Part shown: one piece after another, positions 25,313 to 33,490 of the stretch
How the letters are laid out: each line of letters opens with the position of its first letter
Position numbering within the stretch: position 1 is the first letter of the stretch
Assembly (NCBI GenBank): GCA_900548855.1
Contig: URMF01000017.1
Span: forward strand, 1-61,023
Direction: 5' to 3'
DNA: 61,023 nt
DNA from: an uncultured Eubacteriales bacterium
Lineage (GTDB): Bacteria; Bacillota; Clostridia; Lachnospirales; Lachnospiraceae
The notes under the pieces: generated by a model
The model's input: only the letters and a program-made list of their open reading frames with translations
Told to the model about the DNA's origin: nothing
Database searches by the model: none
Translations under genes and position numbers: made by a program

Positions 25313-25352
25313 TCTTAGTTTATAGACTAAGATGTTTCATAAGCATGAAACA
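25313..25352 (+). promoter_or_regulatory. Two consecutive small hairpins before the HD-GYP-like gene
   Basis: TCTTAGT (25313-25319) pairs with ACTAAGA (25326-25332). Immediately after it, TGTTTCAT (25333-25340) pairs with ATGAAACA (25345-25352) around AAGC. Both stems are perfect. They end five bases before the GGGGGA ribosome site of the next gene. The role is unknown; they do not look like a known c-di-GMP riboswitch. Confidence 0.4.
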
Positions 25353-25365
25353 GGTTGGGGGATAC

Positions 25366-26553
25366 ATGGATAGAGATTTATTGATACGAAAGAACAACTT
25401 AGAAGTAAATAAGGTTGCTGCAAAATGTCTGCGTATTACGATATTATTTTTAATATCTTTATGGACGTTCACTGTATCGGATTATTATGATTATGATAAA
25501 TATACTGTTACTATAATATTTATCAGTAGTCTACTGTTATTGTTAATTCCTTCTGTTTTGGTTAATGTTCTGCATCTGGAACAGCAATGGATAAAATACT
25601 ATGTTATTATGTGTATTTTAGCCGTTGTGTTTTTGCTAAGTACATTCATTTCCTATGATTTTATCGTTTTAGTGGTTCTTCCCCTGTTAATAGCCACATT
25701 GTACTGTGACCGCAAGCTGATTATAATTACTACCATTATTGATTGTATATGTGTGTTAGTAACGATGCTTTTACGTTATTACGTATTCTGTGGAGAAATT
25801 GATAAAAATTATAACAATATTGTAGAAGTCATGGTTTATGGTGTGTTTCTTCGCATTGTACTGGTTTTGGTAACAACCTTATTTTCCTATTATATTGTAG
25901 ACCGCAATATGGTAATGCTGAATAAAACCATTGAGGCAAATAATGATTTGGTACATAGCCAGGAGGAGCTTATTTTTGCTTTCGCTGAAATTTCTGAAAG
26001 TAAGTCAAAGGTAACCGGCGAGCATATCCGGCGAGTAGCGGAATATATGAGAGTGCTGGGGACTGCCTCAGGATTTACAGCAGAATATGTGGATAAATTA
26101 TCCGTGGCTTCCATGATGCACGATATCGGTAAGCTGATGATTTCGGAAGAGATATTGGATAAGCCGGATAAGCTCACGGATGAGGAATATGCAATTATGA
26201 AAAATCATGTCCTGTATGGAGAAGCGTTACTGGCAAAATGTCCCGGCGATATTATGCAGATTGCAAAAACAATAGCCTTGGAGCACCATGAACGCTGGGA
26301 TGGTTCCGGCTACCTTGGAATGAAGGGAGAGGACATTTCTTACATAAGCCGTCTGATGGCTGTCTGTGATGTATTTGATGCATTGACGTCGCAGCGTTAT
26401 TATAAAGAAGGATGGTCATTGGAAGATACATATAACGAAATTGTAAGACTGAAGGGAAAGCATTTTGACCCAGATGTAGTTGATTTGTTTATTGAACATT
26501 TTGATGAATTTAAGCAGATTCTACATGCAATGCCGGACCGGGAGGTATACTAA
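25366..26553 (+). CDS. Membrane HD-GYP-like phosphohydrolase
   Basis: Residues 20-175 contain about five or six hydrophobic segments, and residues 205-395 form an HD domain of the HD-GYP class that typically degrades c-di-GMP. Visible motifs are HD at 252-253 (HDIGKL), H281, HHE at 307-309 and DGSGYL at 312-317. The GYP triplet is GYL here. No PAS, GAF or response-regulator domain is seen, so the membrane region is presumably the sensor. ATG 25366 follows a GGGGGA stretch. The 395-residue enzyme lies 67 bases after rsfS. Confidence 0.85.
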   Translation: MDRDLLIRKNNLEVNKVAAKCLRITILFLISLWTFTVSDYYDYDKYTVTIIFISSLLLLLIPSVLVNVLHLEQQWIKYYVIMCILAVVFLLSTFISYDFIVLVVLPLLIATLYCDRKLIIITTIIDCICVLVTMLLRYYVFCGEIDKNYNNIVEVMVYGVFLRIVLVLVTTLFSYYIVDRNMVMLNKTIEANNDLVHSQEELIFAFAEISESKSKVTGEHIRRVAEYMRVLGTASGFTAEYVDKLSVASMMHDIGKLMISEEILDKPDKLTDEEYAIMKNHVLYGEALLAKCPGDIMQIAKTIALEHHERWDGSGYLGMKGEDISYISRLMAVCDVFDALTSQRYYKEGWSLEDTYNEIVRLKGKHFDPDVVDLFIEHFDEFKQILHAMPDREVY

Positions 26554-26602
26554 TTTCTATATCAGGCTGACTATCAAAATCAGAAGATAGGGAGAAAACA
26601 AA

Positions 26603-26932
26603 ATGGTTTCCATCATGAATGAATATATTGCAAAAATAAACCTGCTGTCAGATGATGTGACAAAGAGTATTTTTAGTGCTGCTCTGGTTGACCAGGAAAA
26701 CGTGGCAAAGAACAGTATTTTAATTAAATCCAACCGTTATATTGTAGATATTAAGCTGGACAGCTTTTCCATTGAGCAGGCAATAAAGGTAATGAATTGC
26801 TTTATGGAGCGAACACGGTATCATTATTCGGCGTATTTCATACGGTTCAATGAAGGAAATCTGGTCAGATATCGTTATGCATCTTGTAAGGAAAACCGGG
26901 AGGGTTTTTACTGTGATGTCATTATTAGCTAA
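26603..26932 (+). CDS. Small hypothetical protein
   Basis: I do not recognise this 109-residue soluble protein. It has no signal peptide, TM segment or cysteine motif. The predicted pattern alternates helices and strands (SFSIEQAIKVMNCFMERTRYHYSAY). The start has a GGGAG site (26590-26594). It follows the HD-GYP-like gene by 49 bases and is probably in the same transcript, which ends in a 19-bp inverted repeat. Confidence 0.55.
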   Translation: MVSIMNEYIAKINLLSDDVTKSIFSAALVDQENVAKNSILIKSNRYIVDIKLDSFSIEQAIKVMNCFMERTRYHYSAYFIRFNEGNLVRYRYASCKENREGFYCDVIIS

Positions 26933-26935
26933 AAG

Positions 26936-26984
26936 AGAGCCATACAATTAAGATTCCATGATAATATCTTAATTGTATGGCTCT
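26936..26984. terminator. Perfect 19-bp inverted repeat between convergent genes
   Basis: The arm 26936-26954 (AGAGCCATACAATTAAGAT) is exactly complementary to 26966-26984 around an 11-base loop. It sits four bases after the small hypothetical stop and 57 bases after the lexA stop on the other strand. On the minus strand CTTTT follows the stem, so a bidirectional terminator is likely. On the plus strand no T-run follows. Confidence 0.65.
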
Positions 26985-27041
26985 GTCTATGTACAAGATA
27001 AACGAGTGAAAAAAATACATAAAGTTGTACAATTATACACC

Positions 27042-27653
27042 TTAAAAGGTACGGAATAAACCAATAACTTTACCTAAAATAGATACTTGGTCTACGATAA
27101 TGGGATCCATAAAATCATTCTCTGGCTGCAAACGATAGTAACCATTTTCCTTGAAAAAACGCTTAACTGTAGCACTGTCATCAACCAATGCAACAACGAT
27201 ATCATTGTTCATGGCAGTAGCTTGTTGTTCCACCATAATTAAATCACCATCAAATATTCCTACATTCACCATACTGTCACCTTTTACCTTCAACATAAAA
27301 GTCGTCTTATTATGAAGGTATTCCGGTGGTACAGGAAAATAACCATCAATATTCTCAACGGCTAAAATGGGTTGACCTGCAGTTACCTGGCCGACAATTG
27401 GTACATTAACCAGTTCTCTTCTGGTAAGACCGAAGCTGTCGTCTAAAATCTCTATTGTACGCGGCTTGGTAGGGTCTCTCCGGATATATCCGTTTTTCTC
27501 TAATGTCTCTAAATGGGAATGGACAGACGAAGTGGACTTTAATCTGACTGCCTCGCAAATTTCCCGGACTGATGGGGGATATCCCTTCTGAAGTATATTA
27601 TCCTTAATATAATCTAAAATTTCCTGCTGCTTCGCACTAATCTTACCTGGCAT
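27042..27653 (-). CDS. lexA: SOS repressor LexA
   Basis: LexA represses DNA-damage genes and self-cleaves when RecA is activated. An N-terminal winged-helix domain (QQEILDYIKDNILQKGYPPS, VHSHLETLEKNG) is followed by the cleavage site A-G in VTAGQP, the catalytic serine in GDSM and the lysine in TVKRFF. ATG at 27653 is preferred, with GGAG just upstream. A longer reading from 27764 adds 37 residues not found in the family. The product has 203 residues. It is divergent from a yneA-like gene, as in Bacillus. Confidence 0.95.
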   Translation of the reverse strand: MPGKISAKQQEILDYIKDNILQKGYPPSVREICEAVRLKSTSSVHSHLETLEKNGYIRRDPTKPRTIEILDDSFGLTRRELVNVPIVGQVTAGQPILAVENIDGYFPVPPEYLHNKTTFMLKVKGDSMVNVGIFDGDLIMVEQQATAMNNDIVVALVDDSATVKRFFKENGYYRLQPENDFMDPIIVDQVSILGKVIGLFRTF

Positions 27654-27735
27654 AATGACATCTCCTTTATCTGTTATAAAAACAGAAAAACCAACTCTGT
27701 TCATATGAACTTGATTTCCTAACTTCCATAACAAA

Positions 27736-27764
27736 ATAATAACACAGGATATCAAAAAAAGCAA
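27736..27764 (-). promoter_or_regulatory. Possible lexA promoter
   Basis: Read on the minus strand, TTGCTT (27764-27759) is followed after 17 bases by TATTAT (27741-27736). The LexA-box-like palindrome at 27775-27788 lies just upstream, which fits autoregulation. Confidence 0.5.
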
Positions 27765-27774
27765 ACATTTATTC

Positions 27775-27788
27775 CGAACAAATTTTCG
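27775..27788. promoter_or_regulatory. LexA-box-like palindrome 1
   Basis: CGAACAAATTTTCG has the CGAA...TTCG dyad of Gram-positive LexA sites. The same 14-mer with one change recurs 60 bases away at 27835-27848. Its position between the two divergent promoters supports a role. Confidence 0.6.
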
Positions 27789-27797
27789 ATAAAACTA

Positions 27798-27826
27798 TTG
27801 ACAAGAGAACAGATGTTTGCTATTAT
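27798..27826 (+). promoter_or_regulatory. Promoter of the yneA-like gene with embedded SOS box
   Basis: TTGACA (27798-27803), 17 bases and TATTAT (27821-27826) make a strong promoter. The spacer contains GAACAGATGTTT (27807-27818), a fit to the Bacillus SOS consensus core GAAC-RNRY-GTTY. A bound repressor would cover the promoter. Confidence 0.75.
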
Positions 27827-27834
27827 ACAAAAAC

Positions 27835-27848
27835 CGAACAAATATTCG
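27835..27848. promoter_or_regulatory. LexA-box-like palindrome 2
   Basis: CGAACAAATATTCG lies just after the -10 of the yneA-like promoter, near the expected transcription start. It differs from the 27775 site at one position. Confidence 0.65.
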
Positions 27849-27874
27849 ATAGAATAAGAACGGAGGAAAAGATT

Positions 27875-28183
27875 ATGCTTTCTAAGGTAATTAACAATAA
27901 TAGAATTATGTTAACAATAGTATTGGTTGTATTTTTAAGTATATTTATTTTTGGCGGAATGAAACTGGTTCAGGCAAATGAAAGTATCCAATATGAGAAA
28001 TCTTTCACTACAATTGAGATTGAAGCCGGGGATACCCTGTCATCCATTGCAGCAGAGTATTCTGTCTCATCTGTTGGAGATGCAGATTATATACTGGAAG
28101 TAAAAGAGATTAATAATCTGAAGAGCGATACCATTCATACTGGATGCTACTTATTGATTCCTGTATATCACATCAGCAAATAA
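27875..28183 (+). CDS. YneA-like SOS cell-division suppressor (LysM domain)
   Basis: The 102-residue protein has one N-terminal hydrophobic segment (about residues 11-33) followed by a LysM domain (IEAGDTLSSIAAEYS...LLIPV). That is the build of YneA, which stops septation during SOS in Bacillus. The divergent position to lexA and the SOS box inside its promoter support the same role. Sequence similarity to YneA outside the LysM domain is not obvious, so the assignment is inferred from architecture, neighbour and operator. The ATG has CGGAGG upstream. Confidence 0.78.
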   Translation: MLSKVINNNRIMLTIVLVVFLSIFIFGGMKLVQANESIQYEKSFTTIEIEAGDTLSSIAAEYSVSSVGDADYILEVKEINNLKSDTIHTGCYLLIPVYHISK

Positions 28184-28257
28184 TATTTTAAATGCCATAA
28201 TCCCCTGTGATTCTGTTATTGGCTGAACTAGGTGGAAATTATTATATTTTTTCCATC

Positions 28258-28286
28258 TTGACAAGAAAATGGTATTGTGACATAAT
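28258..28286 (+). promoter_or_regulatory. Promoter for the surface protein-sortase operon
   Basis: TTGACA (28258-28263) is separated by 17 bases from CATAAT (28281-28286), 52 bases before the surface protein start. Confidence 0.6.
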
Positions 28287-28338
28287 CAACTTACTCTAAA
28301 TTTCTTCAATCATACATAATGTCTTGGAAAGGACAATT

Positions 28339-31300
28339 ATGTTTCAAACCAATCACAACAAAAGAATTTTATTTTTATGCATTATTTTTTTTACTGCGAT
28401 TTTTTATGTAACGATTTTTTCACATACAAAGGCTTTTGCAGCAAAAGTAGATTACTATTCCTATGATAGCATCTATAAAAATTTACCCAAAACATACCGG
28501 TCTTCGGAATATATTTACATAAGTGATGATATCCCGTGCATCTGTTTTGCTGCTTATGATGGAAACAACTATGGTACTTCCGTGAAGAGAACAAAAGGAA
28601 CCCAGGATTATTTATATTGTGTGGATTACTCGAAGCATATATCCTTTGACAACAAATATTCGTCAAAGAATAATCTGTTTAATAATACATTAAGAGCCCG
28701 GCTGGGAGTTGCCTTTTATTATGGTGCATCTAAATGGAAGGGAAAGGCAGACAGTAAGTTTACAACAGGCAATACAATACTGGACTATTATATGACGCAG
28801 ATAGTGGTACATTCCCTCATATACAAATATGGCAAAGGAAAATCCAATTATGGAATTGACTTTAACAAAATTGTTTTTAAAAGTGATACGGGGAATTTAC
28901 AGAAAAAAACAAAGGCATTTTATAACTTTTGCTGCAAAGCCTCTGTGTATACCAGTTCCGCAGATTTTTTTACATCCGAATTTTCCTTTGAAGAGATATC
29001 CGTGCCCTATTTTTATCTGGAAGAGGACGGACTGGTTACTCCACATATCCATTGTCTCACCAATAAAAATAATTCTGGTGTAAAGAAATACAAAAGAACT
29101 GCAGCGGCCAACGGTATACAATCGGATACGCTTCTCATATTAGAGGATACACCAGCATATAATTCCAGCTTTCGGGTGAAAATTCCCTGTTTGGCAGCTG
29201 ATAAGCTGCTTCCGGGGCTTCATACTGTTAAAGTTTCTGAACAGGTAATGTTTAACCGGTATCTGGCTGGCTTTTGGTGGAGTTCTGATTCCGGACATTT
29301 ATATCAGGAAACAGGAGGGCTGCTGACGGAAGACAAAGATGCACAGGATAGTATTGGAATTTCACTGCTGATTGGTGAAGTAGTTCTTCACAAGAAAGAC
29401 AGTATTACCGGAGATATTATTTCAGATGCTGTTTTCCATCTTCAACAATATGATGATAGAATAGGAGAGTATGTATATTATAAGGATTTAACATATAATA
29501 CAGCCAAACAACAATATGAAAGTGGGAATATATATCTTTGGGCAAACAATGCAAATGGGAAATTTAAGATTATGGAAGCAAAACCTGGAAATAATTATAT
29601 AAACGACTGGGAAGGAACAGAGTTTCAGATTACAGATAAAAAATATTCTTTCAAATTCAACATTGAAAACGAACCTATTCTTGGAAAATTAAAAATACAG
29701 AAATCCGGAGAAAATATTATATTTTCTGAAAATGACTTTATTGTAGATAAAAATATTCCTCTGTCAGGCGTTCGGTTTGGATTATATGCAAAAGAGGACA
29801 TTCTTTTAAAAGGAAAGGTCTTTTATCCGAAAGATAAAAAAATTGCCGATTTGATAACCGACAAAAACGGAGAGGCTTATGTGGATAATCTGATTTCCGG
29901 CAAATACTATTTTAAGGAAGAGGCAGCATCTGAATTATACCAGCTCAATCCGCAAATATGTACTTTTACCATTACCCGGGATAAAAACCGCAAGTATAGC
30001 GAAGTAACTTACCAGATTGACAATGCTCTTAAAAAATGCCAAATACGCCTTTTTAAATATTATTGCGAGAAAGAGGATATCGAACAGAAACATAAAATTC
30101 CCCTTCAGGATGTCCGGTTTGGCTTATATGCAAAAGAGGATATCTGCAATGCAAACGGAAGCTGCCTTGTGAAAAAGGACACATTAATACGGGAGGCTGT
30201 TTCAGACAAACAGGGATATGTAGAATTTGAAAAACTCCCCTACGGTGATTATTATGTAAAGGAACTTGATGCGCCAAAGGATTTTGTCTTAAAGGATGAA
30301 AGGATTACCATATCAAAAGACAATTTTAAATATGATGATACCGTAAACTGTTATTTATACCAAAAGGAAGTTAAAAATCAAAAAAAATTATTTTGTATCC
30401 ACATTTTGAAGCTTGGTGAAGCATTATCCGGTTATAAAAAAGAAACCTGTAGCAATGGAGAATATATAACCTACCAGACCGATGAGAAATCATTGGAAAA
30501 TGTTGAATTTTCCTTATATACAGAAAAGGACCAATTAGTAGGTACTGCCACAACCGATAAAGACGGAATTGCGGGGTATTCTAATTTAGAACCGGGAAAA
30601 TACTATGTAAAGGAAACCTCCTGTCCAGAAGAATATTTAATAAATGACAAGCCATTTTTCTTTATATGTGAATCGGATGATAAAAGCTATAATCCTCTAA
30701 AGCAGCCAGTATTGGAAACCACGATACACAACCAATTGTACAATTGCTCCATTACACTGCATAAGTCAGGCGAATCCTTAAAGATAGGAGAGAAGGGTAT
30801 TACCTATGATATGGTTCCACTTGAAAATGTTGTATTTGGTATCTACCAGAATTTTGATTATACCTTTTCCCCAGGACAAATGCTTCCAAAAGACACCTGT
30901 GTGGGCTATATAACCACAGATAAGAATGGGTTGGGCAGATTTTCAGCCAAGCTTCCTAAAGGAGCATATTATCTCAAAGAATTACAGACAAATCCACAAT
31001 ATGATTTGGATGCCAGCACCTATGATTTTGAAGTGACACCAGCTGACAACAAGAATATAGAAATAGAATTTACGGATAACACATTCATAAACAAATTGTC
31101 CAAGGCATCCGTTCAGATTATCAAAACCGATGCAGACACCAACAAAGCCTTAAAAAATGTTGAATTTACTTTGTACAGCAATAAGGGAGAGAAAGTCGGT
31201 ATATATAAGACGGATAAGCATGGAAAAATTGTAGTAGAGCAGTTACCCTATGGCAAGTACTATTTTATCGAAACAAAATGCAGGAATGGCTATTACTCCA

Positions 31301-31518
31301 GCAATAATAAGTATCATTTTGTGCTGGAGTCACCAGAAAGAATAACCTTAAATATTACCAATGCGCCAATTTTAAAGCTTGGCTTTGAAGAGCATTATAA
31401 ACTTGGTCTGCTAAGCTGTCTGCTTCTAATAATATGCTTTGTCGGATTTTTTGTGTATGGATATAATAAAAAGAAATTTCTCCCCGAAAAGAAGGATTTC
31501 CATGATGATGCATCATAA
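28339..31518 (+). CDS. Thioester-domain adhesin with Cna_B repeats
   Basis: A signal peptide (residues 9-35, ending AFA-A) leads a 1059-residue surface protein. Residues 40-330 resemble a thioester adhesin domain: C94 (YLYCVD) and Q154 (YYMTQ) are placed as the Cys-Gln bond pair. From about 345 to 1015 come roughly six Cna_B/prealbumin-like modules with repeating FGLYAKED and YY(V/F/L)KE motifs, where the E is the usual isopeptide acid. A TM helix (about 1025-1045) and a charged tail follow. There is no LPxTG before the TM. ATG 28339 has a GGAAAGGA site. Attachment to the host or cell wall is inferred. Confidence 0.82.
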   Translation: MFQTNHNKRILFLCIIFFTAIFYVTIFSHTKAFAAKVDYYSYDSIYKNLPKTYRSSEYIYISDDIPCICFAAYDGNNYGTSVKRTKGTQDYLYCVDYSKHISFDNKYSSKNNLFNNTLRARLGVAFYYGASKWKGKADSKFTTGNTILDYYMTQIVVHSLIYKYGKGKSNYGIDFNKIVFKSDTGNLQKKTKAFYNFCCKASVYTSSADFFTSEFSFEEISVPYFYLEEDGLVTPHIHCLTNKNNSGVKKYKRTAAANGIQSDTLLILEDTPAYNSSFRVKIPCLAADKLLPGLHTVKVSEQVMFNRYLAGFWWSSDSGHLYQETGGLLTEDKDAQDSIGISLLIGEVVLHKKDSITGDIISDAVFHLQQYDDRIGEYVYYKDLTYNTAKQQYESGNIYLWANNANGKFKIMEAKPGNNYINDWEGTEFQITDKKYSFKFNIENEPILGKLKIQKSGENIIFSENDFIVDKNIPLSGVRFGLYAKEDILLKGKVFYPKDKKIADLITDKNGEAYVDNLISGKYYFKEEAASELYQLNPQICTFTITRDKNRKYSEVTYQIDNALKKCQIRLFKYYCEKEDIEQKHKIPLQDVRFGLYAKEDICNANGSCLVKKDTLIREAVSDKQGYVEFEKLPYGDYYVKELDAPKDFVLKDERITISKDNFKYDDTVNCYLYQKEVKNQKKLFCIHILKLGEALSGYKKETCSNGEYITYQTDEKSLENVEFSLYTEKDQLVGTATTDKDGIAGYSNLEPGKYYVKETSCPEEYLINDKPFFFICESDDKSYNPLKQPVLETTIHNQLYNCSITLHKSGESLKIGEKGITYDMVPLENVVFGIYQNFDYTFSPGQMLPKDTCVGYITTDKNGLGRFSAKLPKGAYYLKELQTNPQYDLDASTYDFEVTPADNKNIEIEFTDNTFINKLSKASVQIIKTDADTNKALKNVEFTLYSNKGEKVGIYKTDKHGKIVVEQLPYGKYYFIETKCRNGYYSSNNKYHFVLESPERITLNITNAPILKLGFEEHYKLGLLSCLLLIICFVGFFVYGYNKKKFLPEKKDFHDDAS

Positions 31519-32200
31519 AAGAAAACGGAATACCGCAAAACGAAGGTCTTCCCAGCATAAAAAATATCTGGTTATTGTATTTTCTACAGTTTTAGTTTTA
31601 TATTATGTATATCATTATAATATGGTTTATCAAAATGAACAGCTGGAAAAAAATCAGATACATTTAATTGAGGCTAAACTAGATCAGGAAAACCTGCCAA
31701 ATTTAAATGAACGGCTGCAGCCAGTTTCCCCATCCGAAAAGACCGGTATCAAGAATACACAAAAGTCTGCGGATAATGAGCCACATGGTAAAAAACAATT
31801 ATGGAACGGAGACTGTATTTTATTTATTCCTGAGATTCATCTTGAAAAGATTGTGTATACAGGAACAAAGAGAACAGAGCATCTAAAGCAGTATGAACTG
31901 ATAACTGCGGCAGATAATATGCAATATAAAAACGGGGGCAATTATATTATATGTGGACATGCCTCCAGACTGTATGGGCATTCCCTGAACCGGATAAGGG
32001 AGGTTAAAGAAGGTAATTTACTTTATATTCAGACAAAAAGCCAATTAGATGAATATATTATTAAAAAAGTATTTTTTGCAGATATGAACAACACCAGTAA
32101 ATATTGTAATCAGACCAGCCAAAAAACCGTAACCATTCTTTCTTGTGCCAAATACATATCAAAGAACAGCTATATTGTCATACAAGCTGAATTAAAATAA
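31502..32200 (+). CDS. Divergent sortase
   Basis: An N-terminal TM helix (residues 21-38) and a linker precede a sortase fold. The catalytic histidine is H153 in IICGHASRLYGHSLNR and the cysteine C215 in TILSC. No arginine follows C215, although the family normally has one near the C-terminal strand, so the third catalytic residue is missing or replaced. The start overlaps the surface protein end by 17 bases. Three successive ATG codons (31502, 31505, 31508) follow GAAGGA. Its dedicated substrate is presumably the upstream adhesin. The length is 232 residues. Confidence 0.8.
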   Translation: MMMHHKRKRNTAKRRSSQHKKYLVIVFSTVLVLYYVYHYNMVYQNEQLEKNQIHLIEAKLDQENLPNLNERLQPVSPSEKTGIKNTQKSADNEPHGKKQLWNGDCILFIPEIHLEKIVYTGTKRTEHLKQYELITAADNMQYKNGGNYIICGHASRLYGHSLNRIREVKEGNLLYIQTKSQLDEYIIKKVFFADMNNTSKYCNQTSQKTVTILSCAKYISKNSYIVIQAELK

Positions 32201-32208
32201 AACACCGT

Positions 32209-32238
32209 AAGCCAGAAGTTTGTATTTCTTCTGGCTTT
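32209..32238 (+). terminator. Terminator after the sortase gene
   Basis: AAGCCAGAAG (32209-32218) is exactly complementary to CTTCTGGCTT (32228-32237) around TTTGTATTT. The T-run after it is short, so it is moderately strong. Confidence 0.7.
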
Positions 32239-32329
32239 AAATAATGAATTAATCCCCGAGGTGTAAAAAGAAAAGCAGTAATCTATATTTATGCAATTAT
32301 TCGCAAAACCATAGTTTAACGAAAAAATA

Positions 32330-32358
32330 TTGCAATTTTTTACATTATAAGTTATAAT
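32330..32358 (+). promoter_or_regulatory. Promoter for the Xer-type recombinase
   Basis: TTGCAA (32330-32335), 17 bases and a perfect TATAAT (32353-32358) lie 33 bases before the start. Confidence 0.65.
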
Positions 32359-32391
32359 ATGAACACTTAATGAATGAAAGGAACTCTTAAT

Positions 32392-33453
32392 ATGGCAAAT
32401 AAAACTTATCATCAGGAGGAAGAAATTCATAATGTTCTTTTAATGCGTGATATTTTACAAGTGCTTCCGAAATATGTATCTGCATTTTTCCGCTCTATTG
32501 AATATACAAAGGCACCCAGAACCCGTTTAGGCTATGCCAGGGATTTGAAGACCTTTTTTGAATTTCTATGTGATTCCAATCCCGCATTGAGAAATAAATT
32601 ACCGGCAGATGTTCCTCTGGATTATATTGACCAGCTGGAATCTGAGGATATTGAAGAATATATGGACTATTTAAAGGTATATGAAAAGGACGGCCGGCAA
32701 TTTACCAATGGTGAACGTGCTTTAAAGCGTAAATTAGCCTCCTTAAGGGTATTCTTCAGCTATTTATACAAGAATAAGAAAATACACGCAAATCCCACTT
32801 TAATTGTTGATATGCCCAAAATTCACGATAAGGCAATTGTCCGTATGGACGCAAATGAAACTGCCCAGTTTTTGGATAATGTGGAATATGGCACCAAGCT
32901 GAGCAATCACCAGCAGGCATATCATGAGAAAACAAAAATACGGGATTTAGCTTTGCTTACATTAATGCTTGGGACAGGTATCCGTGTATCGGAATGTGTC
33001 GGACTGGATATCAAGGATGTGGATTTTGATTATGACCGCATTAAAATTGTACGAAAAGGCGGTTATGAGGCCTATGTTTATTTCGGACAGGAAGCCAGGG
33101 AAGCACTTTTGGAATATTTAGAGGAACGTAAGAACATTGTTCCCCTGGAGGGACATGAAGAAGCTTTATTTTTAAGTTCCCAGCGGAAACGGATTTCTGT
33201 CCGCAGTGTTGAGAATATGGTCAAAAAATATGCTTCCATTACAACGCCTCTAAAAAAAATTACACCTCATAAGCTGCGGAGTACATATGGCACATCCTTA
33301 TACCAGCAGACATCAGATATTTATCTGGTGGCGGATGTCTTGGGCCATAAGGATGTCAACACTACCAAGAAGCATTATGCAGATGTGGATGAATGGCAGC
33401 GTATGAAAGCTAAGGATGCTGTAACCCTGCGTGAGAAACCCAATAAAAAATAA
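32392..33453 (+). CDS. Tyrosine recombinase, Xer type
   Basis: The catalytic residues are all visible: R198 (GTGIRVSE), K222, H293 and R296 (HKLR), H319 (LGHKD) and Y329. An N-terminal SAM-like core-binding domain covers residues 20-140. At 353 residues it is longer than XerC/XerD (about 300) and close to XerS, so it may be the single dimer-resolving recombinase. No integrase-linked phage genes or att-like repeats are seen. ATG 32392 (AAGGA upstream) is preferred over one six codons earlier. The surrounding genes are housekeeping, which argues against a mobile-element integrase. Confidence 0.82.
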   Translation: MANKTYHQEEEIHNVLLMRDILQVLPKYVSAFFRSIEYTKAPRTRLGYARDLKTFFEFLCDSNPALRNKLPADVPLDYIDQLESEDIEEYMDYLKVYEKDGRQFTNGERALKRKLASLRVFFSYLYKNKKIHANPTLIVDMPKIHDKAIVRMDANETAQFLDNVEYGTKLSNHQQAYHEKTKIRDLALLTLMLGTGIRVSECVGLDIKDVDFDYDRIKIVRKGGYEAYVYFGQEAREALLEYLEERKNIVPLEGHEEALFLSSQRKRISVRSVENMVKKYASITTPLKKITPHKLRSTYGTSLYQQTSDIYLVADVLGHKDVNTTKKHYADVDEWQRMKAKDAVTLREKPNKK

Positions 33454-33460
33454 GCAAAAT

Positions 33461-33490
33461 AAAAAATCTCTATAATAATAGGGATTTTTT
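33461..33490. terminator. Bidirectional terminator between xer and rluD
   Basis: AAAAAATC (33461-33468) pairs with GATTTTTT (33483-33490), with CTAT/ATAG continuing the stem (33470-33473 with 33478-33481) around AATA and one T-G pair between. An A-run on one side and a T-run on the other suit the convergent genes. Confidence 0.8.

Noticed and set aside
25299..25365. c-di-GMP riboswitch before the HD-GYP-like gene
   Set aside because: The spacer is too short and lacks the conserved GEMM core; only two simple hairpins are present.
32392..33453. Tyrosine recombinase considered as a mobile-element integrase
   Set aside because: It is surrounded by housekeeping genes and lacks excisionase, phage genes, tRNA gene or direct repeats, so a Xer-type role fits better.
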